64,000 nucleotides of DNA. It comes from Runella limosa DSM 17973. Lineage in GTDB: Bacteria; Bacteroidota; Bacteroidia; Cytophagales; Spirosomataceae. The stretch spans positions 166,421-230,420 of the forward strand of contig NZ_KI519427.1 in NCBI RefSeq assembly GCF_000482465.1. Direction: 5' to 3'. A program made the position numbers and the translations under genes. This document shows positions 24,568-32,936 of this stretch, piece by piece. The notes beneath the pieces were generated by a model. It did not search any database, had not been told where the DNA came from, and was given only the letters and a program-made list of their open reading frames with translations. The first letter of the stretch is position 1. Every line of letters starts with the position of its first letter.

Positions 24568-24784
24568 AGTCTTTCACTACCGAAACCGTTGTATTGGCTG
24601 CAATGCCTGCGTAGAAATTGCCTATGAGCGCTGGCGCATGTCAAAAAAAGACGGAAAAGCAGTTCTGTTGGGAGCGAAAGAGAAAAAAGGGATTTACCAA
24701 ATTTCGCTTTCAGAAGACGAACTTCCTCAAAACCAGCAAGCCGCCGCCGCCTGCCCCGTCAATGTGATTCAGATTTTGCAGTAA
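24560..24784 (+). CDS. Small single-cluster ferredoxin
   Basis: 74 residues. The cluster ligands are visible as CIGCNAC near the N-terminus and a distal Cys in AAACPVNVI, the pattern of monocluster [4Fe-4S] (or [3Fe-4S]) ferredoxins. The middle GKAVLLGAKEKKGIYQISL fits the fold. It starts inside the end of the U32 gene, so translation is coupled; the two probably work together in RNA hydroxylation. A dispersed repeat array follows closely after the stop. Confidence 0.88.
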   Translation: MFKVFHYRNRCIGCNACVEIAYERWRMSKKDGKAVLLGAKEKKGIYQISLSEDELPQNQQAAAACPVNVIQILQ

Positions 24785-25260
24785 TTCTCCGTGAGGTGGG
24801 TTGCTCACAATCCGACCCTTCCCGAAAGTGCTAAATTTGCCACCTCGACGGAGGCTTTGTCATCTCGACGGAGGCTTTGTCATCTCGACGAAGGAGAGAT
24901 CAAAAACGTTCGGTAGGGATTAAGCCTAGCTCTTTCATAAAAAGTCTGGAAGCCTTTCGATAATTATCATGAGGCAGAGCCTCGCGCTATCGGGCGCTGT
25001 GAGGAGGGTTGCTCACAACCCGACCTTTCTCGAAAGTGCTAAATTTGTCACCTCGACGAAGGAGAGGTCAAAAACGCTTGATAGGTTTGAGCCTAGCTCT
25101 TTCACAAAAGGGCTGGAAGCCTTTCTATAATTATCACGAGGCAGAGCCTTGCGCTATCGGGCGCTGTGAGGAGGGTTGCTCACAACCCGACCCTTTCCGA
25201 AAGTGCTAAATTTGCCACCTCGACGAAGGAGAGGTCAAAAACGTTTGGGAAGAATGAAGC
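24785..25260. repeat. Repeat cluster with ~165-bp tandem duplication
   Basis: It holds TTTGTCACCTCGACGAAGG-type units (24838-24900, 25043-25065, 25215-25235) and GGGTTGCTCACAACCC palindromes (24798, 25006, 25173). Hairpins of the form CGATA...GAGGC/GCCTC...TATCG occur at 24958-24992 and 25125-25159. The block GCCTAGCTCTTTCA...CACAACCCGACC is repeated in tandem with a period of about 165-168 bp. No gene is supported in 24785-25355. Confidence 0.85.
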
Positions 25261-25355
25261 CTCGCGCTAACGGGGAGCGTTTAAATAATCTCAAGCCTAA
25301 TGTGAATGCAATAAATGCAACAAACCAATTTAATCCTTTCTTGTTGTTTATTTTT

Positions 25356-26072
25356 TTAACTTTTTGTTAGCATGTCGATTGATATTCCGATTACAAAGAC
25401 AATAATATAGAATGTCATTGTTCCAAAAAAAAACGAAATTAATGCTTTTACATAATTTCCAATTTTTCTTTCTTCAAAGAAATTTCCTATTGCCCAAGTC
25501 GTATAAACAACTCCGAGCATTCCTGCAAAACTTAATAAGTTGAAATGAGAAATACCTTGTAAAAAGGCAAAAATAGCAAAAATTAACATTGAAATTCCTT
25601 GTACAAAACATAGCATGATGAGCAACTCATAAAAGTTATATTCGTACTTTTTGAAAAACACTTTTAGCCAAATGGCAACAAATATTCCTGTTAATATACT
25701 TGTATATCCGTAGTGTCCTTGCATCCATTTTAAAATACTTCCAATGGCTGATTTGTCCGAAACTTCAAAGTTTATTACTTCTTCTTTAATATGAAAAAAA
25801 TGACTTGTCAAGGTATAAATTAAAGAAGTTATAATAATGAAAATTACTGGCTTTACAAGTCGGCTTCTATTTTCTGAAAGATAGGTTCTTATGTTTTGAC
25901 CTGGATTTGTAATAAGTTCTCTAATTGTATATAAAATTCCACGTTCAAAATGTAGAATGTGCTCAATTTCGTGAATTATATAATGCCTGTCAATTCTTTT
26001 CAGACTTGTTGGTTGTCCACAGTCTGGACAAAATTTTGAATTTACTTCGGTGTTACAGTTTTTGCAATTCAT
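25356..26072 (-). CDS. DUF3667 zinc-ribbon membrane protein, cargo of island 2
   Basis: 238 residues. It begins with a zinc ribbon (CKNCNTEVNSKFCPDCGQP), then the DUF3667-type motif HEIEHILHFERGILYTIREL and NPGQNIRTYL. About five transmembrane helices follow. This is a Bacteroidota inner-membrane family without assigned function. AT-rich relative to host genes. It is downstream of the WGR lipoprotein gene in the same direction, separated by 129 bases that hold only a weak TAAC-type palindrome. Confidence 0.85.
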   Translation of the reverse strand: MNCKNCNTEVNSKFCPDCGQPTSLKRIDRHYIIHEIEHILHFERGILYTIRELITNPGQNIRTYLSENRSRLVKPVIFIIITSLIYTLTSHFFHIKEEVINFEVSDKSAIGSILKWMQGHYGYTSILTGIFVAIWLKVFFKKYEYNFYELLIMLCFVQGISMLIFAIFAFLQGISHFNLLSFAGMLGVVYTTWAIGNFFEERKIGNYVKALISFFFGTMTFYIIVFVIGISIDMLTKS

Positions 26073-26201
26073 TTTTTATTATCTTAAAATTATGTCAATT
26101 TGTTTGTTTAATGAGTGTTTGTGAAATTCAAACTAAAGTTTGGCGCTGGTGCGAGATTTCGAGGTGCAAAATTGTCACTACCCGTTTTATGTGGTCGACT
26201 T

Positions 26202-26771
26202 TTATTCATTGTCTATTTGATAAATTCTTGAATAGTCACCAAACTCAGTCCCTTTTAAGTTGTCTTCAATCACTTTTTTAGCTACTACCAAGTCAACTAC
26301 CACGCAGCCAACTTCCATTGTTCCACTTCCAATGCTACCACCGTCAACGTGTCCAAGTCCAGTCCAGCCTAAAAGTTCATTTAAAGATTCTTCAAGTCTG
26401 TGTCGCTTATCGAGGTCTTGTTCTGTTCCAAAGCCGTCAATTTTATATTCAATTTCAAGATAAGCTATTTTTTCTTCGTCAAACTCAGCATAACCTTCTT
26501 TTAGCTTTTTATCAATTTCTTTTTGAACAGCTTTACGAAAATTTGAAAAAAGTTGGCTCTTAATTTCTTTGCTCTGTCCACGTTGACCAACAATTCCCCA
26601 GTGAACTATTGCAGTTTTTTCATCTTTGTCCCAAGTCTCCCAATAATGAAGCTGGTTGCCAATTAGTTTATAAAGTTTATGCATACTATTTGAATTTTCA
26701 GTCGTCGATTTGTTGTTTGTAGAGCAAGCGAAAAAAGTCAAGGTCAAAATTGTCAATATGTAATTTTTCAT
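26202..26771 (-). CDS. Lipoprotein with WGR-like domain, cargo of island 2
   Basis: 189 residues from ATG 26771. The longer open frame would translate the repeated leader and is rejected. The N-terminus is a lipoprotein signal with lipobox TFFAC (Cys about residue 16). The next part resembles a WGR domain: YKLIGNQLHYWETW, then HWGIVGQRGQSKEI. The C-terminal part (about 110-189, ending GDYSRIYQIDNE) is unrecognised. WGR domains are usually intracellular and found in PARP or DNA-repair proteins, so an exported form is unusual. First cargo after leader B. Possible roles are open. Confidence 0.65.
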   Translation of the reverse strand: MKNYILTILTLTFFACSTNNKSTTENSNSMHKLYKLIGNQLHYWETWDKDEKTAIVHWGIVGQRGQSKEIKSQLFSNFRKAVQKEIDKKLKEGYAEFDEEKIAYLEIEYKIDGFGTEQDLDKRHRLEESLNELLGWTGLGHVDGGSIGSGTMEVGCVVVDLVVAKKVIEDNLKGTEFGDYSRIYQIDNE

Positions 26772-27063
26772 TTTCACAGTGTCGTTTTTAAGCCGCCTCA
26801 TAACTCCCAAATATGCAAAAGTTTTGCAGCACTTTCTGTATTGTAAACATTTCTCATTCCTGCAAAAATCCCCAAAGTTCGTCCGTTTCATGGGAAATAT
26901 GACGTCAAGCAAAGTGTTCAAACCAAAACTAATTAGAAGATACAGAGGGAGAAAAAGCAGGTGTCTATGTCGCTTTGTAAATATATCCCAAAGAATAGTT
27001 TATTTCAAGACGAACTGTATAAGTTCTGCAAAAGTTTGTCAAATAGGTGGTAGGCTTCTCCTT
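26772..27063 (-). repeat. Island leader copy B
   Basis: The reverse complement matches leader A and C from the array to TTTACAATACAGAAAG and CATATTTGGGAGTTA, but the TTGGACTGGT hairpin and most of the TAAC...GTTA palindrome are lost; only GTTATGAGGCGGCTT remains before the cargo. As in the other copies an AAACGACA string precedes the first cargo gene. Confidence 0.7.
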
Positions 27064-27369
27064 CGTCGAAGTGACAAAGCCTTCGTCGAAGTGACAAAGG
27101 GTTTGTTGAGGTGGCAAAAACGGCAGTTGGGCGGGTTGTGAGCAACCCTTTGCACGTTTGATGGCGCGAGCGTCCCCGCTCGTGCTGGCTATTGAAAGGC
27201 TTCTGGCCTAGCTCTTTCACAAGGGGCTAGAAGCCTTTCGATAATTATCACGAGGCGGAGCCTCGCGCTATCGAGCACGGTGAGGAGGGTTGCTCACAAC
27301 CCGACCCTGCTCGAAAGCGTTAGACCTCTCCTTCGTCGAGGTGACAAAGTCTTCGCCGAGGTGACAAAG
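27060..27369. repeat. Repeat array beside leader B
   Basis: Units complementary to TTTGTCACCTCGACGAAGG at 27060-27115 and 27333-27369, palindromes GGGTTGTGAGCAACCC at 27133-27148 and GGGTTGCTCACAACCC at 27287-27302, and a CGATA/TATCG hairpin at 27239-27273. The last unit abuts the stop codon of the BNR-type gene at 27370. No gene. Confidence 0.85.
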
Positions 27370-28851
27370 TCAAAACTTTGGGGAAGGTGTTACCAAAACC
27401 CGTTCGGGCTTGGCCATTTCTGTGGTCATTTGACGGGGTAGGCGAAATACTTCCCCCTGCTGATTAGCGAAATACAACGACGATTCCGACGGCTGACGCG
27501 CGTGACCATCAGCCCAAAAAGCGTAGAAATCGGGGTGGGCGTGGAGCGGTCGGCGCACGTATGAGTGATTGAAAGCACTGTTTTTCGTCAATGAAACTTG
27601 TTTTTTCCACGTTTTGCCTTGATTGGTACTTACCCACGCACTTATTTCCCCACCCGTTCCAAATGGCTGAGGGCCTGCTTCTAAGGGGCCAATGATTGTC
27701 CAAACGCCTTGGGAATCAATGTACAGCGAGCCCATGTCGTAGTTGTGGTCGGAGGTGGCCACGGAGTGAATCTCCCACGTTTTGCCGTTCCAAGCCGCCA
27801 CCTGCCACGTATGAGGGCCTTGGGCTGGGCCAGGGTCGGGGCCTTTACTGGTGACGTACAAAATGACGGGGTGGCCTTTGGCGGTATGAGCCACGTCGTT
27901 GATATATACGTTTAACCCCAATGATTGGTACTCTTTGACCAAGGCGTCGTTGGCAGGGGTCGCCAAAGGGAGTGCCATGTTTTTCCCTTGCGCGTTTTGC
28001 CACGACTTGCCAAAGTCCTTGGTTTCAACGTAATACAAGTTAGTCCGATAGTCCAGTCCAGCCCCTTTTTCGGTATCGGGGTGCATGTTGAATGAGGTGC
28101 CAATTTTGTTTTTCCACTGTCCACTGGTCTGATAATGACCTTCTTGAATGGTGCCAATATTCTTGATTTCTGACCATTTTACTCCGTCCGAACTTGTTAT
28201 AAAACCAATCGTGCGGCGCGGTTTTTTAGCCCCGTACTTCAGCACGCCTCGTTCATAATGCGTCATCAAATGGATAAAACCTTGTCCTTTTTGGTAGTAG
28301 CTTTGCAGGTAAGAAAAGTTATTGAAGGGCGTTTCTTGGCCATTTTTTACAAACGTAGCTTCTATTTTATCAAAAGCGCTGATGTCATACGGCTTGCGGC
28401 TACGGTGAAGGTACGACGGGCGTTCTACCCCGTGCGAAGTCGAAAATACCCAAATGTAGCCTTGCGCGTCGATGTTCAACACGGGGTTATCGTGCGCATC
28501 GTCGGTGGCTTTGTCAAGCACAATGGTGGGTCGGGAAACGAGTCCTGTTTGATGGTCGTAAAAGGCGACTTCGTGCAGAAGGCTGGGTTTGGCGGCTTTG
28601 GAAGCTCCGCCGTAACAAAAAAACGTTTTGTTTACCTCCGGACTATACACCGCAAAAGGGTTGTGGTTGGACGGGTAGGTTCCCAGTCCGCCACTGTATT
28701 TGTGGATGTATTCGTTGTCTAATTTACCGATGTAATACCAAATTCCCCGAAACCCGTCATCGGTTTGGTTGAGGGTTTGTGCTTGTACCGTTGCTGCGCA
28801 AAGGAGCTGGTAAGAGGCCAATGTGATGGCGTAAAGAAAGTTTTTTTTCAT
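27370..28851 (-). CDS. Secreted BNR_4/PL24-25-like polysaccharide lyase-type protein
   Basis: 493 residues with signal peptide (1-24, ending VQAQ). The N-terminal GFRGIWYYIGKLDNEYIHKY plus SGGLGTYPSNHNPFAVYSPE and NKTFFCYGG match the BNR repeat-containing family that includes ulvan lyases PL24/PL25, a seven-bladed propeller. Repeated DGVKWSEI, FGKSWQN and QGKTWKK are Asp-box-like strands. It probably cleaves a uronate-containing polysaccharide outside the cell or in the periplasm. It follows the heparinase-like gene after 22 bases, in one operon. Confidence 0.75.
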   Translation of the reverse strand: MKKNFLYAITLASYQLLCAATVQAQTLNQTDDGFRGIWYYIGKLDNEYIHKYSGGLGTYPSNHNPFAVYSPEVNKTFFCYGGASKAAKPSLLHEVAFYDHQTGLVSRPTIVLDKATDDAHDNPVLNIDAQGYIWVFSTSHGVERPSYLHRSRKPYDISAFDKIEATFVKNGQETPFNNFSYLQSYYQKGQGFIHLMTHYERGVLKYGAKKPRRTIGFITSSDGVKWSEIKNIGTIQEGHYQTSGQWKNKIGTSFNMHPDTEKGAGLDYRTNLYYVETKDFGKSWQNAQGKNMALPLATPANDALVKEYQSLGLNVYINDVAHTAKGHPVILYVTSKGPDPGPAQGPHTWQVAAWNGKTWEIHSVATSDHNYDMGSLYIDSQGVWTIIGPLEAGPQPFGTGGEISAWVSTNQGKTWKKQVSLTKNSAFNHSYVRRPLHAHPDFYAFWADGHARQPSESSLYFANQQGEVFRLPRQMTTEMAKPERVLVTPSPKF

Positions 28852-28873
28852 TGGAGGTGAGGGTGGAGAATAA

Positions 28874-30757
28874 CTATCGTCGCCAGTCTTTCAACGACGG
28901 AATCTTGGTATCTTCATTCACCGAAATTCCCTCGGGAATGAGCTGAACATTAATGATTTGGGAAGTATTGGAGGGCAACGTTAATTCAAAACCCACCAGC
29001 GTCGTGCCAGGGTTGGGGACATCGTAATCGTGCGTCGGTTGCGTTGACCACGTTTTGAGGGTCACGCTGGCGGGTTCCATGACCCTGAGCTGCACTCGTT
29101 TCCCGTTTTGGAACAACTCGGCGCTACCGTTGGCACCTATTCGTACCTCCGCAGGGGTCAGCATGGCCCAGCGCACCACTGTTGGTTTGTCAGAAGTCGT
29201 AATTTCGTCTTTTACCACCACGTATTTTTGGTCGATAATCGCCAGCCCACGCTTGGCTATTGCTACCGCATTTCGATACACCGATGTCATATCCGTAGTA
29301 GCACTCAAAAACACGGGGCGTTGGGTGAAACTGGTGATTCGGGCGTAGCCATCTACAAGTTGAAAACCATTGTCGAAGGCCAAGGTGCTGTGAGCTAGGT
29401 TGTTGTAGCGATATACCTGCCAGCGTTCGGCTTCTTGCTCGCGCCCCCAGAGTTTTACGCCTTTGGATTCGAGCGATTCATATTCTTGCATGCCAAAGTC
29501 CATGCTCCAGCGGTCGCCCAAGGCATCCATTACAAACGACCCAATGTCCATGTGTGCGTGGTTGACCGACGGAGAACCCGCTTTTAGCCCCACGTAAATC
29601 GCATTGGGGTCGGTCCATGAAGTCCGCATGAGCGCGACGGGATTTTTGCCTTGACCCACCCACGCCAACGCACTTGGCGCAGGAGCAGCGCTGATTTTTA
29701 GGCTTTTACCCCAAATCAACGCCGTAGGAAGGATACGGTCTTTGGTAACTGAAGCCGACATGTTTTCAAACGCTTTTTTCTGTAAAAACAACAAGGAAGC
29801 GTCGTTGGTACGTTCGGCAAACCAGCACAAAGTGGGGTTAATTCCGCCCGAGCCGCTTCCTGCATCGGAATAGTTGAAGGTTTTGCCCGATGTGCCCACC
29901 ATCTGCTGCACATAACTGCCCGTATTCAAAAAACCACGCCCTCGCGACAACCCAAATTCGCTGCCCAAAGCGCGGTTGATGGCGCTCAAAAACAGTACGT
30001 TAAAGCTCGTTCCGTAGCCCCAATAGCTGTAGCCTTCGGGGTAGGCACCGTCGGGGTTGTAGTCTTCCATGGGGAGTTTGATGGATTCGATGGCGCGGTC
30101 GATGATTTGTTTAGCGAGCTCAGGTTTGTCTTCAAAAATCGCCAATGCGCCGTACGTCATCCCCGCGTTGCACACTTGGTTCCAGTTGTGCGATGCTTTC
30201 AGCCAGCTGTTGTACTTGGGGTCTAACGACGGTTCAATGCCTTTTTTCAAAATGGCTTCCCGCAAAATGGGCAAGGAGCTTTTTTGGAGGTCGTGGTACA
30301 GCCAATCGTACCCAATCGCCACGGCCATGGTCATTTCGCCTACGTCCAAAAAATGCGAAGGATTCCAGTCCGAAAACTGCGCTACGGTCAGGAGTTCAGT
30401 TTCAGCCCGCTTTAGGTAAGCAGGTTTTTGGGTGGTACGATAAGCGTACGACAAATAAAAAATACGACGCAATGCCTCCCGCGATTTGTCCAGCAACCGC
30501 CGTCCAATCTGTATCCGTTGCAAAGGCTCAAGGGCAATCATGTTATCGCACTCGGCCACAATGACTTGGTGGAGTTTTGCCCACGATTTATCCGAAGAAA
30601 TGTTTTTTAAAATTTCCTTTTCTTCCCCTTTCAGCAGCATGATTCGCGGGTGAGCGGCGACGTTGGTGCTGGTTGACAGGTGTTTTAGCTGTGCTTGGAG
30701 GGTGAAATGCAGGCACAAAACGCCCAAAAAGCTGAGTAGAAATGATGTTTTTTTCAT
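28874..30757 (-). CDS. Heparinase II/III-family polysaccharide lyase
   Basis: 627 residues with signal peptide (about 1-22). Layout is an N-terminal alpha-toroid (about 40-340, with SHNWNQVCNAGM and GYSYWGYGTSFN) followed by a beta-sandwich. The beta-sandwich contains NHAHMDIGSFVMDALGDRWS and DFGMQEYESLESKGVKLWG, characteristic of the heparinase II (PL21-type) active-site and metal region. It would eliminate uronic-acid-containing glycans in the periplasm. First gene of a two-gene unit with the BNR-type lyase. No SusC/SusD pair lies in the window. Confidence 0.85.
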   Translation of the reverse strand: MKKTSFLLSFLGVLCLHFTLQAQLKHLSTSTNVAAHPRIMLLKGEEKEILKNISSDKSWAKLHQVIVAECDNMIALEPLQRIQIGRRLLDKSREALRRIFYLSYAYRTTQKPAYLKRAETELLTVAQFSDWNPSHFLDVGEMTMAVAIGYDWLYHDLQKSSLPILREAILKKGIEPSLDPKYNSWLKASHNWNQVCNAGMTYGALAIFEDKPELAKQIIDRAIESIKLPMEDYNPDGAYPEGYSYWGYGTSFNVLFLSAINRALGSEFGLSRGRGFLNTGSYVQQMVGTSGKTFNYSDAGSGSGGINPTLCWFAERTNDASLLFLQKKAFENMSASVTKDRILPTALIWGKSLKISAAPAPSALAWVGQGKNPVALMRTSWTDPNAIYVGLKAGSPSVNHAHMDIGSFVMDALGDRWSMDFGMQEYESLESKGVKLWGREQEAERWQVYRYNNLAHSTLAFDNGFQLVDGYARITSFTQRPVFLSATTDMTSVYRNAVAIAKRGLAIIDQKYVVVKDEITTSDKPTVVRWAMLTPAEVRIGANGSAELFQNGKRVQLRVMEPASVTLKTWSTQPTHDYDVPNPGTTLVGFELTLPSNTSQIINVQLIPEGISVNEDTKIPSLKDWRR

Positions 30758-30849
30758 GAATGGATAACGACAAATAGCGAAGCCGCGTGGCTTCTTACAC
30801 GATTAAATACACGGAGGGCAAAGTTACGACTAATAACCAAGGATTTTGC

Positions 30850-31170
30850 TGGTTATTCTTGGTTTGTCGTTGTTGGGGAGGTGTGAGGAGGGTTGCTCAC
30901 AACCCGATCTTTGTCGGACTGTGAATCGGGTTGCTCACAACCCGAGCCTTTTCTAAAGTGTTAAAGTTGTCACGCCGAGGAATGTTTTGTCACCTCGACG
31001 AAGGCTTTGTCACCTCGACGAAGGCTTTGTCATCTCGACGAAGGCTTTGTCATCTCGACGAAGGAGAGATCAAAAAACGTTTTGGTAGGTTAAATCCTAG
31101 TCATTCCGTAAAAGGCTAGAAGCCTTTCGATAGTTATCAGGAGGCGAAGCCTCGCGCTATCGGGGGAGCT
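30850..31170. repeat. Repeat array between heparinase gene and island 3
   Basis: Four consecutive ~20-bp TTTGTCACCTCGACGAAGGC units lie at about 30985-31070. Two GGGTTGCTCACAACCC palindromes are at 30890-30905 and 30928-30943, and a CGATA/TATCG hairpin is at 31128-31162. This bounds the distal end of island 3. No gene in 30758-31217. Confidence 0.85.
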
Positions 31171-31217
31171 GCCCTTTTTTGTCTGCCATTTTGTTTTCGC
31201 TTGTCAATGCCGCTTAT

Positions 31218-31607
31218 TCATTCAATTATTTTCCAATATCCTGTTTTATCACTACCAATACGTTCTATTGTTCCGTTGTTTCTAAGTTCTTTGATTTTTC
31301 GTCTTACAGTGCTTAAACTCATCTTCAAACGCTCACTTATTTCGTTAGCCGTTATTTTGTTGTCTTGCTTAATCAATGAAAATACAGTGTCATTTACAGT
31401 GTCAATTTGTGGTTTTACAGTGTCATTTACAGTGTCAAATAGGATGTGCATTTCACGGTTTTTGAGCGAATAATTTCCTTTGAGCAATAAGTTTGAAAGA
31501 AAACGAATTAGAAACTTTTCTGTTGTGTAAATCCTCTTTGATAGGTCTTCGTAGTTGGCTCTTACCTTAGTTATTATGCACAGTTTTCCTATTTTCACTC
31601 GTTTCAA
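31218..31607 (-). CDS. Small winged-helix DNA-binding protein downstream of fic
   Basis: 129 residues if started at TTG 31607, overlapping fic by 41 bases; ATG 31451 (MHILFDTV) gives a shorter product. The C-terminal 65 residues form a winged HTH (DNKITANEISERLKMSLSTV then RRKIKELRNNGTIERIG). Before it is a tandem DTVNDTV motif. The N-terminal part resembles linker regions in ATP-binding or Fic-associated regulators. It may regulate the Fic operon or be its C-terminal accessory domain as a separate chain. Start is uncertain. Confidence 0.6.
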   Translation of the reverse strand: MKRVKIGKLCIITKVRANYEDLSKRIYTTEKFLIRFLSNLLLKGNYSLKNREMHILFDTVNDTVKPQIDTVNDTVFSLIKQDNKITANEISERLKMSLSTVRRKIKELRNNGTIERIGSDKTGYWKIIE

Positions 31608-32196
31608 TTAGTTCAAAAATTAACTCAATCAATGTATTCATGTCACTTTCAATGGTTCCTTTCATATATCGTTCGTAAACACTTTTATTGTCTGGTGGGT
31701 TGAGATTTAAGGTCAAGCCTTTTTCTAAAGCTAATAATCTTAAGAATTCTCTTTGGGTTCTTCCATTTCCTTCTCTGAATGGGTGTAAATAGTTGACGTT
31801 ATCTATGATTTCTGCCAATTTATCGGCTAAGTGTTTTTTGTTGCCTTTTGGAGTTTTCTTAAACTCGGCAACTAACTGGTCAATGTATCTAAAGGCGTTG
31901 TCAAAGTGTGAAGTAGGAAAAAACTGTTTGCCGCCTTTGCTAATTTCAACTGTCCGCTTCTTTCCTGCCCAAACGTATATGTCCTGAAATAAATGTCTAT
32001 GAATTTCAAACAGGCTATCAATACCCTTGATTTTAATTGGGTTTTCGTAGAGTTCTTTAAGCCTTTTCGTTACCGCACCACTCTCAACAAAGAGCAATAC
32101 ATCGGGGTCGGTAATGTCTTGTAAATTCCTTAAAAGTCCTGTCTTAGGGTCAGTGTAGGTGAAGTCAGGGTCTATGTATTTATAAGAGTTAGACAT
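31567..32196 (-). CDS. Fic-domain AMP-transferase (toxin-like)
   Basis: 209 residues from ATG 32196. The core motif HPFREGNGRTQ (about 138-148) has every catalytic residue of HPFx(D/E)GNGRxxR-type Fic enzymes, and the beta-hairpin flap is near FFPTSHFDN. It transfers AMP from ATP to target hydroxyls; targets in related toxins include gyrase and topoisomerase IV. The inhibitory alpha helix is not in this chain but in the small gene upstream, so this is a class I Fic. Its start overlaps that gene by 8 bases. AT-rich cargo of island 3. Confidence 0.93.
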   Translation of the reverse strand: MSNSYKYIDPDFTYTDPKTGLLRNLQDITDPDVLLFVESGAVTKRLKELYENPIKIKGIDSLFEIHRHLFQDIYVWAGKKRTVEISKGGKQFFPTSHFDNAFRYIDQLVAEFKKTPKGNKKHLADKLAEIIDNVNYLHPFREGNGRTQREFLRLLALEKGLTLNLNPPDNKSVYERYMKGTIESDMNTLIELIFELIETSENRKTVHNN

Positions 32197-32410
32197 AGGC
32201 TTTTTGTTTGGCAAATGCGACAAGTTCTGTGAGTGATATTTTGCCTGTCACATAGTCCCTTATAATTTCAACTCCTTTTGGAGTAGGCTTAAATCCTTCA
32301 AACATATTACTTCCCAAAGCGTTTGCAGTGCTTTCTAAGGTTTTTAAGTCCGAAAACTTAACTCCCATTATTGTCAGGTTGCTTCTGTCTATTTCAATTG
32401 TGTTGAACAT
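32189..32410 (-). CDS. VbhA-like antitoxin for Fic
   Basis: 73 residues. It contains S34-N-M-F-E38-G39, matching the inhibitory S/T-x-x-x-E-G/N motif that blocks ATP gamma-phosphate binding in Fic proteins. The C-terminus (GVEIIRDYVTGKISLTELVAF) matches the VbhA-like helical domain. It is translated first and overlaps fic by 8 bases, as expected for an antitoxin. Together they form a Fic toxin-antitoxin pair. Confidence 0.85.
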   Translation of the reverse strand: MFNTIEIDRSNLTIMGVKFSDLKTLESTANALGSNMFEGFKPTPKGVEIIRDYVTGKISLTELVAFAKQKAYV

Positions 32411-32936
32411 ATTTTTAATCTTAAATTCTTTATCAAATTTATAAAATATTTAGGCTAAATCGCTTGTTTTCTGTCGTTTTTAGAGCCCAAAACTGACAAT
32501 ACACCATCCCGAACGCTTTTGGGGTTGAGGCAAGGTAGAATGTCCAATTAACCACTTGTTAACGACTGGGCGGTATTCTGCAACTCCATAACAAAAGCAA
32601 AAAGTTTTGGTGAGCACTCACCGCTAGGCTAGCTGCCCGCCCGATTTTCGTTTAATCCCGAAGGCTTTCGGGAGCTTTATAGCTGGGCTTTCAGTTGCGA
32701 TGAATGCTTAGTTATTAGGTGCTGCCGTTCTTGCTATCAGTGCCAGTCAAGTGTCTCAGGAGAAAATGTAAATGTGTCCGAGGTAATGGTGTGTCCATCG
32801 AAGCAAAAAAAAACCTTGGTCTTTTGAAATGCTTACTGATGATTTTGTCATAGAGCGTTTACGTGATTGTTTGGCCTATTTAGCTTTGATGATTCCTGTT
32901 TCAATATTCTTAGGTTTTTGTCATTCAAGGCTATGT
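32411..32936. repeat. Cargo spacer with attC-like palindrome (about 32557-32718)
   Basis: Inside this 526-base gene-free spacer, GTTAACGACTGGGCGG with TCTGCAACT near 32559-32586 pairs partly with AGTTGCGATGAATGCTTAGT followed by TATTAGG near 32693-32718. A CCCGAAGGCTTTCGGG hairpin lies in the loop near 32658. The right end shares AATGCTTAGTTATT with the site at about 33981-33994. A 41-codon frame at 32829 is not convincing. Confidence 0.45.

Noticed and set aside
26772..26921. N-terminal extension of the WGR lipoprotein frame
   Set aside because: It translates the repeated leader and would bury the lipoprotein signal; ATG 26771 is preferred.
30985..31070. Looks like a CRISPR array (regular 20-bp units)
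   Set aside because: Units are adjacent with no unique spacers, and no cas genes are present; it is a tandem repeat.
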